DNA of 64,000 nucleotides, taken from JAMDEO01 sp963775295. Lineage in GTDB: Bacteria > Actinomycetota > Thermoleophilia > RBG-16-64-13. Positions 53,190 to 61,896 of the stretch are shown here, piece after piece. Under the pieces are notes generated by a model that made no database searches, had not been told where the DNA came from, and saw only the letters and a program-made list of their open reading frames with translations. The stretch spans positions 1,612,001 through 1,676,000 of the forward strand of contig CAVZIK010000006.1 of the NCBI GenBank assembly GCA_963775295.1, in the 5' to 3' direction. Each line of letters opens with the position of its first letter. The stretch's first letter is position 1. The position numbers were made by a program, and so were the translations under genes.

Positions 53190-54263
53190 ATGACGAAGAT
53201 GGAAGAGCCCGTGGGCAAGGTCCAGACCGTTTTGGGTGTGATTGACCCTGAGCGCTTGGGGATGACCTCTAGCCATGAACACATTTTTGCGGAGATGACG
53301 TGTTACTACGAAGAGCCGGTCGAAGCGTGGAAGAGAAGCCTGGTTCATCAGCCTCTCTCTCTTGAGAATCTTGCCTGGGCAAGAACGGATCGCTTTCTCA
53401 ACATGGACAACATGAGATTGGACAACAGAGACCTCGCCATTCAGGAACTGCTGCATTTCAAGCACGCAGGGGGCAGCACCATAGCCGAGGTAAGCCCCAT
53501 CGGAATGCGCCGGGACGCCCTCGGTCTTTCGTCTGTCGCCCGAGCCACCGGCATCAATATCATCATGGGCAGCGGCTATTACGTAGCCATCTCACATCCT
53601 GGCGACATGGATGACAGGACAGAGGATCAAATCGCCGATGAGATCGTCGACGAAATAGTGGTGGGAGTGGGAACTACCGGGATCAAGGCCGGACTCATCG
53701 GGGAGTTGGGGTGCTCGGTTCCGCTGTCAAAGAATGAGGAGAAGGTGCTGAGAGCCTCGGCGAAAGCCCAGAAGCGGACCGGCGCCCCGATCGTCGTACA
53801 TCCAAGCTTTCGCGACGATCTGGCGTTGGCTATCGTGGACATTCTCAGTGAATCCGGCGCTTCCCTATCTAACACCATGATTTGTCATATGGATACCTTT
53901 GAGTTTTCCCTAGAAACCAGGATCAACATATTGGATCGCGGCTGCTACATTGGCTACGATAACTTCGGCAATATTGGCTATCCTCACTCCTACCTGGGTA
54001 GGGTCATCAATCTTGGATGCGATGTCCAAAGAATACGAGACATAAGAGAACTGATAGATAAAGGATATTTAGGTCAGATTCTCATCGGCTCAGACAACTG
54101 CTTCAAGGATGGGCTGAAGGCCTTTGGCGGGCACGGATACGCGCATGTGGTCGAAAACGTCGCGCCACTCATGCGTGCTATGGGCCTGGCCGCAGAGGAA
54201 GTAGGCGCTCTGCTCATCGATAATCCTAAGGACTTCTACGCATTCAGTGAGCCACGGGAATAG
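53190..54263 (+). CDS. Phosphotriesterase-family hydrolase
   Basis: A 357-residue TIM-barrel amidohydrolase. The binuclear metal site is complete: SHEHIF (two His near residue 29), the bridging Lys in GIKAGLIGELG (near 170), His in IVVHPSFRDD (near 200), His in MICHMDTFEF (near 230) and Asp in ILIGSDNCFK (near 300). PHP/PTE-family enzymes hydrolyse phosphotriesters or, more often, lactones; the natural substrate cannot be read from sequence. It starts at ATG 53190 with GGGGGC upstream. The divergent cupin gene suggests a small catabolic unit. Confidence 0.88.
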   Translation: MTKMEEPVGKVQTVLGVIDPERLGMTSSHEHIFAEMTCYYEEPVEAWKRSLVHQPLSLENLAWARTDRFLNMDNMRLDNRDLAIQELLHFKHAGGSTIAEVSPIGMRRDALGLSSVARATGINIIMGSGYYVAISHPGDMDDRTEDQIADEIVDEIVVGVGTTGIKAGLIGELGCSVPLSKNEEKVLRASAKAQKRTGAPIVVHPSFRDDLALAIVDILSESGASLSNTMICHMDTFEFSLETRINILDRGCYIGYDNFGNIGYPHSYLGRVINLGCDVQRIRDIRELIDKGYLGQILIGSDNCFKDGLKAFGGHGYAHVVENVAPLMRAMGLAAEEVGALLIDNPKDFYAFSEPRE

Positions 54264-54339
54264 GTTCGCCCAACATTGCCGCAACATATGGCACGGTTTT
54301 GTCCATCATGTAGATGACGATACCTGCGATTGGTATCAT

Positions 54340-54530
54340 CTTCCCCGCAGGGGAGTAGTTCACCCTCCTTGCCTCAGCGGCGAGGAGGTGTAGGGAAGAC
54401 CGTCATCACGGCCCATAAGGCCCGGTCCCCCACCTCGACACGAGGCGAACAAGACCAGCAGTTGGTGCAAATAGCACCTGGCTTGGTCTTTCAGCGCCGC
54501 AACGAGACTTCAGCCGGGTCCCTATGAAGG
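54340..54530 (+). promoter_or_regulatory. Candidate yybP-ykoY (Mn2+) riboswitch
   Basis: CAGGGGAGTAG (54348-54358) is the conserved 5' core of the yybP-ykoY element, and AAGACC occurs downstream twice (54396 and 54456 approximately), as in the 3' core. Helices such as CCTTGCCTC/GCGAGGAGG are possible. It ends just before a cation exchanger gene, a known target class of this riboswitch. I could not fold the RNA. Confidence 0.55.
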
Positions 54531-54537
54531 GGCAGTC

Positions 54538-55848
54538 ATGCCGAAAAGGTCTTCGCTGAAGTTGGCAGTTGCTCTGGCCGTTCCACTTCCCGCACTCGTC
54601 TTTCGTCTCGCCGGTATCGAACTCTCGCCGTCCTGCTCACTCGTCGCTTACGGCGCGGCGGTCGTAGGTTCTGCCGTTCTGCTCGCCTGGGCGGCTGAGA
54701 CCGCCCAACTCGACATCTCCGGCAGCCTCGCCATTGCCGTCCTCGCTCTTATCGCGGTGCTGCCCGAATATGCCGTCGACCTCTATTTCGCGTATGCCGC
54801 CGGCCACGAGCGCAGCTATGCTCAGTATGCCGCCGCGAACATGACCGGCAGCAATCGACTGCTCCTCGGATTCGGTTGGCCTCTGGTCGCGCTCGTCGCC
54901 GGCCTGGGCATTCGCAAAGCGCGAAAACGGCGCGCGAAGGGCGAGCGCGACACGATGATCGTCCCCGTGGTGTCTGGCGGCCTGCAGTTGATGGGGAAAC
55001 GGAGGATCGAGCTCATGTTCCTGGGGATAGCTGCGGTCTATTCGTTTGTGATCCCGATCTTCCGCAGCATCAACCTCATCGACGGTGTCGTCCTTCTGCT
55101 CATCTACTGCGTGTATCTGTGGCGCGTTGCCAAGGAGGAACGAGAAGAGCCGAAACTCGTGGGTGTCTCTGCATACATCGGGGGCCTGCCCAAGGCAAAC
55201 CGTCGCGCGGTCGTCGTGGGCATGTTCGTCGCTGCAGCCGTGTTCATTCTCGCGTCAGCCGAACCCTTTGCCAACGCCCTTGTCGACACTGGCAAGGGTT
55301 TGGGGATAGACGAGTTCCTGCTAGTGCAGTGGCTCGCGCCGCTCGTGTCGGAGTCGCCTGAGCTCATCGTCGCCTGTCTCCTTGCCTGGCGGCTTAAGAG
55401 TGACGACGCCATGGGCACCTTGTTGTCGTCAAAGGTCAACCAGTGGACGCTCCTGGTCGGCACCATTCCCTTCGCCTACATGGCCGGGGGAGGGCACCTC
55501 GGGAGCCTCCATCTCGATGGCCGCCAGACGGAAGAGTTCGTCTTGACTGCCGCTCAGACGGTTCTGGGCTTCGCCGTCCTGCTCAATCTACGCTTTCGTT
55601 GGAAGGAAGCCGTGACGCTTGCGGCGCTGTTCTTCCTTCAGTTCCCTTTTCCTCAGACGTCAGTCCGCCTCGGCTTTTCCGCCGCCTACATGCTCCTGGC
55701 CGTCTTCATCATCATGAGGGAGAGAAAGAACCTCCGCCTGATGGTCAGATATGTGTTCGCTGAACGGGGCCGGACCAACCCCGCTTCGTCCAGCGCTTGC
55801 CGGAAGCTTCGGCGTAAACCGCCGCCGTCGTCAAGCGGTCGCGCCTGA
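54538..55848 (+). CDS. Sodium/calcium (or manganese) exchanger, CaCA family
   Basis: A 436-residue membrane protein with AGGGGCAG before ATG 54538. It has about 11 membrane segments and both alpha repeats: LPEYAVDLYFAYAAGHERSY then AANMTGSNRLLLGFGWP (about 80-125), and LAPLVSESPELIVACLLAWR then SSKVNQWTLLVGTIP (about 265-315). In each, the acidic residue that coordinates the cation is present. It should export Ca2+ or Mn2+ in exchange for Na+ or H+. A yybP-ykoY-like leader favours Mn2+ control. Confidence 0.88.
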   Translation: MPKRSSLKLAVALAVPLPALVFRLAGIELSPSCSLVAYGAAVVGSAVLLAWAAETAQLDISGSLAIAVLALIAVLPEYAVDLYFAYAAGHERSYAQYAAANMTGSNRLLLGFGWPLVALVAGLGIRKARKRRAKGERDTMIVPVVSGGLQLMGKRRIELMFLGIAAVYSFVIPIFRSINLIDGVVLLLIYCVYLWRVAKEEREEPKLVGVSAYIGGLPKANRRAVVVGMFVAAAVFILASAEPFANALVDTGKGLGIDEFLLVQWLAPLVSESPELIVACLLAWRLKSDDAMGTLLSSKVNQWTLLVGTIPFAYMAGGGHLGSLHLDGRQTEEFVLTAAQTVLGFAVLLNLRFRWKEAVTLAALFFLQFPFPQTSVRLGFSAAYMLLAVFIIMRERKNLRLMVRYVFAERGRTNPASSSACRKLRRKPPPSSSGRA

Positions 55849-56117
55849 GCGTCGGTGGGTGGTAGTGCTCTCCATGGAAGCGCCCATTCTTCGAATAGGC
55901 TCCAGCGGCCACAATGGAGATGGTGGAAGGCTTGCCGTTGATTTTCTAAATCTCATGCTGCATGGGCGAAGGCGACCGCAGCCCAAGCTCGATCTCCGGT
56001 AGAGGTTGAGAGCTGAGTCCCCTTGACCCCTGAACTTACCCCTTACAGAGAAAGACGGGACGTGGAAGGGCTCATGGGTTGCTCGCCGGGCATCGGTTTA
56101 GTATACGCTGGGTGCTT
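55849..56117. other. Intergenic with a 21-bp repeat
   Basis: No gene. The 21 bases at 56023-56043 (starting TTGACCCCTGAACTTACC) are identical to 23100-23120. Confidence 0.4.
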
Positions 56118-57518
56118 ATGGAACGGTCGAAGCAGAGAATGGTGCTGCTGGTCGCAACGACGGCCGGGTTCCTCACGACCTTCATGGTCACGGCTGTCAA
56201 CATCGCCCTCCCGGCCATCCACGCCGAATGGAACATCTCCGCGGTCACCCTCGGTTGGATCCCGCTGGCCTACATGCTCACCGGAGCCGCCCTCCTCATG
56301 CCCGCCGGCCGCATGGCGGATTTCGTCGGGCGCAAGCGGTTCTTTGGGATCGGGATGGTCGCCTTCACGGTCCTCTCGCTTGCCGCCGCGCTCGCCCCTT
56401 CCGCCTCCGTGCTGATCGCCCTCAGGCTGTTGCAGGGAGCCGCCGTTGCGATGCTCTTTTCGTGTACGGTGGCAATGGTGACGCTGGCGCACCCGATGGA
56501 AAGCCGGGGGAGAGCCCTTGGGCTGCAGGTGGCCGGCGTGTATCTCGGATCGACGCTCGGCCCTGTCGTCGGCGGAGTCATCACCCAGAACCTGGGGTGG
56601 CGCTACATCTTCGTGTTCGTCGGCGCGGCGAGCGCTCTCAATTGCGTCCTCATAGCCTCTCAGCTTCGGGGGATCGAGTGGCGTGAGCCCAAAACCGCTC
56701 CCTTCGACGTGGCCGGTTCGCTCGTTTGGGCGATTTCGCTCGCCGCTCTTCTCGTCGGCTTCTCGCGGCTCCCCGGGCTCTTGGGCTGGGCGCTCGTAGC
56801 CCTAGCCCTCCTCGGCATCGCCGGCTTCTGGTGGTGGGAGACGCGGGCCGCGGACCCTGTGCTGAACGTCGACCTCATCAAGCGCAATCGGGTGTTTGCC
56901 TATTCAAATGCCGCCACCTTCATCAACTACGCAGCTACAGCCGCCATGACTTTCCTCATGAGCCTCTACCTGCAGTTCAACAAGGGACTCAGCCCGGACC
57001 TCGCCGGTTTGGTCCTGGTGAGCAACGCCGCCGTACAGACGCTGTTCTCGCCGACCGCCGGGCGGCTCTCCGATCGGGTGTCGCCCCGCTACGTCGCGTC
57101 CGCGGGAATGGCGCTCTGCGTGCTGGCGCTCGCAGCGTTCATCTTCCTCGGCGAGACCACTCCCTACTGGTACATCATCACCGTGCTGTGCGTGCTTGGG
57201 GTCGGCTTCGCCTTCTTCTCCACTCCCATCATCCATTCGATCATGGGCAGCGTGGACCAGCGGTTCACGGGCGTCGCCTCGGCCACCATAGCCACCATGC
57301 GCATGACCGGTCAGAACATCAGCCTGGGCCTGGCGACGCTGGTGCTCGCCGTGGTGGTGGGCTCTCAGGCTATCGGCCCGGCGAACGTACTGACCACCGT
57401 GCGGATCACGTTCGCGGTGTTCGCAGGAGTCTGTGTGCTTGGCGTCGTCGCCTCACTGGTGGGACCTCGTCCGGGCGAGGGCGGCGAAGCAGCAGTCGGA
57501 ACCCCTCCATCCGGCTAG
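56118..57518 (+). CDS. MFS drug exporter, DHA2 (EmrB/QacA) type
   Basis: A 466-residue transporter with about 14 membrane segments. ATG 56118 begins MERSKQRMVLLVATTAGFLT; no strong ribosome binding site is seen, so the start is less certain. Family motifs: TAVNIALPAIHAEW in helix 1, motif A GRMADFVGRKRFF between helices 2 and 3, ALRLLQGAAVAML in helix 4 and motif C GVYLGSTLGPVVGGVI in helix 5. It should use the proton gradient to export hydrophobic compounds. No TetR-type regulator lies beside it. Confidence 0.88.
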   Translation: MERSKQRMVLLVATTAGFLTTFMVTAVNIALPAIHAEWNISAVTLGWIPLAYMLTGAALLMPAGRMADFVGRKRFFGIGMVAFTVLSLAAALAPSASVLIALRLLQGAAVAMLFSCTVAMVTLAHPMESRGRALGLQVAGVYLGSTLGPVVGGVITQNLGWRYIFVFVGAASALNCVLIASQLRGIEWREPKTAPFDVAGSLVWAISLAALLVGFSRLPGLLGWALVALALLGIAGFWWWETRAADPVLNVDLIKRNRVFAYSNAATFINYAATAAMTFLMSLYLQFNKGLSPDLAGLVLVSNAAVQTLFSPTAGRLSDRVSPRYVASAGMALCVLALAAFIFLGETTPYWYIITVLCVLGVGFAFFSTPIIHSIMGSVDQRFTGVASATIATMRMTGQNISLGLATLVLAVVVGSQAIGPANVLTTVRITFAVFAGVCVLGVVASLVGPRPGEGGEAAVGTPPSG

Positions 57519-57741
57519 CAGGCCGTTGAATAACCAGTCACTGCGGGCAGCTAAATGACCACGCATCCGGCGCAAAGAGCTATCCGGCCTGCGGTGCAAA
57601 CAGTACTTCGACGGGCCTGACGGGCCCCATGCCGACCCGGTAGGGGTACCTACAAGGTATCGTTTCCCGGACGGTCGAGGCATGCGCAAGGTAAAGTCTC
57701 CGGGTGGCGCCTCCAGTGACCGCGCCCGCCAGTCCGGTTCG
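57519..57741. other. Intergenic between convergent genes
   Basis: No gene or clear terminator seen. Confidence 0.35.
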
Positions 57742-58656
57742 TCACTCGTTCTCGAGAATGTTTCGAATGCTGTCCGTGACCGTCGCACTCTTGTCATCCA
57801 AGGGTGTCATCTCTATGACCGAGGCAGATGCGGCTCCTAGCCCCAGCTCTGCGGCTCGCCGTATCTGGTCTAGCTCAAAGATCGGTTGCTCTGCGAGGCT
57901 TGATGCGCCAAAGCTTCTCAGAATCGCCACCCCGACTGCGTCAATGGCCACTCGGTCTCTGCTTGCGAGCATAAGCGAGGGCTTGACCTTTTTTCCCTTG
58001 TCCGGACCTCCGTCGACAAAGGCCTCCGTCGCGTCCGTGACCACCAGGCCCACCTCGTAGAAGCCGTTGATCTCAGCAACCATCAGCCTTTGCGATGGAG
58101 ACCTGTGCAGCTCTGACATGTAGTCGTGCGAACCACCAGGAACTTTCCTAGCCACCAGACCAACAGAATTCTTGAGTGACATCGTGAATTGGCCGCCGAA
58201 TCTGTGAGTCTTGAGGCAACAGGTCTGTACCACAACGTCTGCATGAAGAAGGACCTTCGGAAGGTAGAAGCCGTCAGACCAGTGAGTCCTGCCACGCTCG
58301 ATCTTCACCCAGCCTTCCTCGGGTTCTTCATCCAGGACGACAACCCTGAAGCCCAACCGTCTGGAGAGGTCGAAGATGCCGAGCTGCTCTAGGGTCTCCC
58401 GCGTAGCTCCCATGCCGCTTCGCTCGGTTAGGGTGATCTCTTTTGCTCCAACTTCCAGCAGCACCGTGACTATCGCCGCGAGGGTGTCGGGATGGGTTGA
58501 GGCGGGAAAAGCGTCGGCACTGTTGAAGTTGGCTTTCAAAGCGACGCTCTTGCCACGAAAGCCTGTCAAGTCAGTCCTGTCGAGTAGACTTCTGACCGCT
58601 GCCACTCTGTCCGAGGAGTCGCAAAGAAGAACTTCGGAGGTGTCTTCAGAACTCAT
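57742..58656 (-). CDS. DUF362 protein
   Basis: A 304-residue protein. ATG 58656 has GGAG eight bases upstream; ATG 58671 is an alternative. DUF362 features: VALKANFNSADAFPASTHPD near the start, then ITLTERSGMG, then VVVQTCCLKTHRFGGQFTMS followed by LKNSVGLVARKVPG, and ASRDRVAIDAVGVAILRSFG. The ferredoxin-like 4Fe-4S part found in some family members is absent. The biochemical role is unknown; CCLKTH and the TER motif may bind metal. Confidence 0.82.
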   Translation of the reverse strand: MSSEDTSEVLLCDSSDRVAAVRSLLDRTDLTGFRGKSVALKANFNSADAFPASTHPDTLAAIVTVLLEVGAKEITLTERSGMGATRETLEQLGIFDLSRRLGFRVVVLDEEPEEGWVKIERGRTHWSDGFYLPKVLLHADVVVQTCCLKTHRFGGQFTMSLKNSVGLVARKVPGGSHDYMSELHRSPSQRLMVAEINGFYEVGLVVTDATEAFVDGGPDKGKKVKPSLMLASRDRVAIDAVGVAILRSFGASSLAEQPIFELDQIRRAAELGLGAASASVIEMTPLDDKSATVTDSIRNILENE

Positions 58657-59588
58657 GGCATCAGGCTCCATTCAAGCTTTCGGCGGTTGGTTTGGTCCGC
58701 TGGTTGTCGAGTTGTCGGCTCCGCACCGGCGGGAGAATCCGCCGTACGGTCGAGCTTTGACTTTGGTCGGACGCCGACCCATCCCCTCCTGATTCTAGGT
58801 CAACCGGGGGGCCGACGCGAGAGCGCTCAGGTCTCCGAGGCCAGCGCTTGGATCTCGTTCGTGCCGCCGCGACCGCTGAGGGTTCATCGGAGGCTTGGTG
58901 GACTTGGCGTTCACTTCCGCCATGATTCGTCAATGCAGTTCGGCAAATTGTCCCGAACTTCGTACGCCCAGAACCCAACGACCCTCCAACCGACGTCCGT
59001 GAGACGCATGCCGCGGATCACATCAAGTCCGCATTGCTCCCCATTCCAGTCTCGCATCCATATCTCCAATCATGTGAAGAAGAGCTCTCGGGCTCGTAAT
59101 TGCCACATTGGTGAGAACGGTATTACGTTACGCTCGTCACCCCGAAATTTGCGCGGCGTCCACGATCAATTCGCTCCTCGCAATCATCGCCAACGGGGTC
59201 TGCTTTGTGACAAGGTGACGAGTCAGGTTCTCCTGGGGCTCTCCAAGGGCGTGACCACTCCGACTGAACCGGCGAAAGCCCTACGGTGGAAGACGAGGAT
59301 GGCCGGACCCGTGTTCTGAAACCACAAGATGCGGCCGACCTTGCCGGTAGAGAAGCGCTGGGCCGAACGTAGATGGGGAAGACTGCGATGGCTTGGTGGC
59401 TTGTGTCGGTGAGTCCGAGGGGAATCGGCTATGGCGCGACGTGTGCTCTTGTCCGTCTCTGTGTCTTCTACATTTCTGCCGTGGAGATGCTCGGGCGATA
59501 CAATCAGGGAGTCCTGACCCCACTGATGGCATCCGATTGAAAGAGCCGACGCGAAACCAGGGCCGTTTCAAAAGGAGAACAACGAACG
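58657..59588. other. Gene-poor stretch with one relic
   Basis: No intact gene. Apart from the Vsr-like relic at 58911-59057, reading frames here lack ribosome binding sites and look like noise. Confidence 0.4.
58911..59057 (-). pseudogene. Relic of a Vsr/DUF559-like endonuclease
   Basis: The frame encodes CGLDVIRGMRLTDVGWRVVG, then FWAYEVRDNLPNC and a stop. GW+V+(R/G)FW-x-(H/Y)E(V/L) near the C terminus is typical of very-short-patch-repair-type endonucleases. The catalytic N-terminal part is missing. Confidence 0.4.
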
Positions 59589-60131
59589 ATGGAAGAAACG
59601 AAGTTTGGCGTTACCAAGAGTGGCAACCCCGATACCAAGTTTGGAAATTGTTTCATTTTTAGAACACACCCCAACCCGCTTCACCCAGAGGACAGGCCGG
59701 ACGTATTCCAGGTCTACCTAGACGACAGGTCTGTTGAAGGAGGCATGTACTTCAGCGGGGGGATGGTACTTAAGCCTTCGGTCTCAGGGCCAACTGATAA
59801 GCCTCATTATCATGATCATATGGAATATCTAATCTTGCTTAGCACCGACCCAAACGATCAGAATGGTTTAGGCGGAGAGTTCTTCTTATACATAGAAGAC
59901 GAAAGACATGTCTACGATCAAGCCTGTGTTGTCGCCATTCCACCCAAGGTGTGGCATTGTCCATTTGGATTCACCAGAGTCGACCGGCCCATCATATTCT
60001 ATTCGTGTTCGGATGCCCCGAGACTGTACCAATACATCAGCCGAGATCCCAAATGGGCTCATATTCCCGACTCGCCGAACATGACCACGGTACTGGAACC
60101 GGAACCAGGCATGGAGCACTACAAGAAGTAG
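59589..60131 (+). CDS. Cupin-like metal-binding protein (2)
   Basis: A 180-residue protein. AAAAGGAG lies 11 bases before ATG 59589, a rather long spacing. Cupin motif 1 is KPHYHDHMEYLILLSTDPND and motif 2 ACVVAIPPKVWHCPFGF. It is a paralogue of the protein at 52610-53062, with an extra 30 residues at the C terminus. Codon use is AT-richer than its neighbours (for example GGAATATCTAATC), which hints at recent transfer. Function unknown. Confidence 0.78.
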   Translation: MEETKFGVTKSGNPDTKFGNCFIFRTHPNPLHPEDRPDVFQVYLDDRSVEGGMYFSGGMVLKPSVSGPTDKPHYHDHMEYLILLSTDPNDQNGLGGEFFLYIEDERHVYDQACVVAIPPKVWHCPFGFTRVDRPIIFYSCSDAPRLYQYISRDPKWAHIPDSPNMTTVLEPEPGMEHYKK

Positions 60132-60196
60132 GAACTCCAAACCGCACTATGGGCGCGTGCAAGTTCGATGCAGCCAAGACGAAGGACCTACTTTGC

Positions 60197-60242
60197 GCAT
60201 TGGCTCGGACAGGTGCGTGACGTTTCAGGCCGCGGCTCCGGT
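60197..60242 (+). repeat. Dispersed 43-bp repeat, diverged copy
   Basis: The copy keeps the frame of the repeat (ATTGGCTC, then AGGTGCGTGACGTTTCAGG, then CGCGGCTCCGG). Other copies are at 12191-12233, 13227-13266 and 23394-23436. Confidence 0.5.
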
Positions 60243-60333
60243 AGATGTGCGACACCTGCTCCGGTTTTGACTGAGTCCGCGATCTGGCGGGTAAGACCAC
60301 CATGGTCCACAGGCCATGAGAAGGGGTGCCACC

Positions 60334-60825
60334 ATGACCGAAGAGGGTGCCGTAGTCACGAGGATTCTTCCTTGCCCAGTGGTGATCGTGACAGTGGCGG
60401 CTGGAGAACAACGCGACGCCATGACAGCCACGGCGGTGTTCGTCTCCGAAGACCCACCATGGCTAAGCGTAAGCGTGGCAGAACACGTTCTCACCCACGA
60501 CTTGATTGAGCAGGTCGGAGAGTTTGTTGTTAACGTGGCCGCATCCGGGCAGCTTGATCTGGTCAAAGGATTGGGCTCCACGCATGGTCGGGACCTAGAC
60601 AAGTTCGAATATTTCAATATCGTGACGGAGCCAAGCGAGAAACTGGGGGCCCCTTGTATTGCCGGATCCTATGCCTCAGTTGAATGCAAGGTAGTGGCCT
60701 CCCACACGGCGGCTACATACCGCGTCTATACGGCCAGAGTGGTTGCTCACATGGTGGACAGGGAGAGAAGCCCGTTGGTCTGGCACAACGGGCGCTATTT
60801 CACCCTTGGCGCCCCAGCCGCATAG
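60334..60825 (+). CDS. Flavin-reductase-like FMN-binding protein
   Basis: A 163-residue protein. ATG 60334 was chosen because AAGGGG lies seven bases before it. It shows the flavin reductase domain pattern: PCPVVIVTVAAGEQRDAMTA, then TAVFVSEDPPWLSVSVAEH, then LIEQVGEFVVNVA, then LGAPCIAGSYASVECKVV. Such proteins bind FMN and reduce flavin with NAD(P)H or act as flavin-dependent oxidoreductases. It follows the cupin gene by 200 bp and may work with it. Confidence 0.82.
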   Translation: MTEEGAVVTRILPCPVVIVTVAAGEQRDAMTATAVFVSEDPPWLSVSVAEHVLTHDLIEQVGEFVVNVAASGQLDLVKGLGSTHGRDLDKFEYFNIVTEPSEKLGAPCIAGSYASVECKVVASHTAATYRVYTARVVAHMVDRERSPLVWHNGRYFTLGAPAA

Positions 60826-60982
60826 GTCCGCCCGGCCGCTCTATGGCGGGGCTAGTTCCCCGCGGGCGGCAGATGACCGAAATTCCAAGCCCTGAGCCCG
60901 CTTGAGCCGAGGTGTCACCTGTCCTGACCCTTTCAGGATCGTGGCGAGCCAGTTGACCTCGGCTCGGGCCGCCCCCCAGCTG

Positions 60983-61684
60983 TCAGCGCGTGAAGTACTG
61001 GACGAGCAGCTGCTCCTGCGCCGCCGTGAGTTTCGCGCCGCGTTGGACCATACTGTTGATGAGCCCCTGGGCCTGGGCCGCGTTGGCGGCGTGGTAGTTC
61101 AGGGCCGTGTCGGCCGAATGACAGCTGCTACTGCAGGCCTGGTTGATGACCGCCACGGCTTCGGCGTCGGCACTCGTCGTCGTTGACGTCGAGCCGCCTT
61201 GCCCGCCGGAGGGGCCGCCGCTCGAGGAGCCGCCGTTGGCGACTATGCTGTCGGCATAGCCCTGGACCAGAGTCTGTTTCTCGGCGTCGCTGAGTTTGGC
61301 GTTCCGGTGTATGAGCGTGTACTGAAACGGGGGCATACCGTTGTTGACTGCGCGTTGCAACTCGTCCGCTGAGGGCTGGCCGTCGTAGTCAGAGAAGTTG
61401 AAGCGCTCCCGGCCGCCGTTCACGTCGGCCTGGACCAGCCACGAGAACGGAGCGATGTTGGTCGCCCACCACCAGTTGGTCTCGTTGCTGTGGCAGTCGT
61501 AACAGGAGACCTTGGCTATGGCCTCGGCGTTGGGGTCGGTCCAGGTGAAGGGGTTGGTGGCCGGGGGATTGGTGTGGGTGGACCGCCCGTAGGGGACCGC
61601 TTGCATCAGGGCAAATATGAGCAGCAGGATGCCGATCACCCACAGAAGTATCTTCTTCCAGGAACGTCTTCTCTTCGCTGCCAC
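60983..61684 (-). CDS. Membrane-anchored haem-binding (c-type) protein
   Basis: A 233-residue protein. GTG 61684 was chosen because AGGAG lies eight bases before it. Residues about 10-30 form one membrane helix (ILLWVIGILLLIFALMQAV). A Haem_bd-like domain follows with CYDCHSNETNWWWATNIAPF (CxxCH), then MPPFQYTLIH with a Met/His ligand. After a Gly/Ser/Thr linker, a second unit carries CSSSCHSADTALNYH, an unusual CxxxCH haem-attachment motif. It probably carries electrons outside the membrane. No cytochrome biogenesis genes are in the window. Confidence 0.82.
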   Translation of the reverse strand: MAAKRRRSWKKILLWVIGILLLIFALMQAVPYGRSTHTNPPATNPFTWTDPNAEAIAKVSCYDCHSNETNWWWATNIAPFSWLVQADVNGGRERFNFSDYDGQPSADELQRAVNNGMPPFQYTLIHRNAKLSDAEKQTLVQGYADSIVANGGSSSGGPSGGQGGSTSTTTSADAEAVAVINQACSSSCHSADTALNYHAANAAQAQGLINSMVQRGAKLTAAQEQLLVQYFTR

Positions 61685-61896
61685 TCGTCCTTCTCCTATC
61701 CGGTTGTGCTGAAAAAGCATTCGGTAGATACTCGTTATCCACGTGCTTACCCAACGGGCCCCGAAAATAGCCCGGTGGCAAAACCTATCTCTATTTGGCC
61801 CGTTTACCGTTACGCCGCGTTCGGGTAGCAAGGTAGGGGGCGAGAACAGGGCCCGCGTTGACTATGGCCATAGAGAATGCGGCAGGAGCGGGAACA

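Noticed and set aside
58687..59319. 210-residue plus-strand frame
   Set aside because: It runs opposite a Vsr-like relic and shows no protein pattern.
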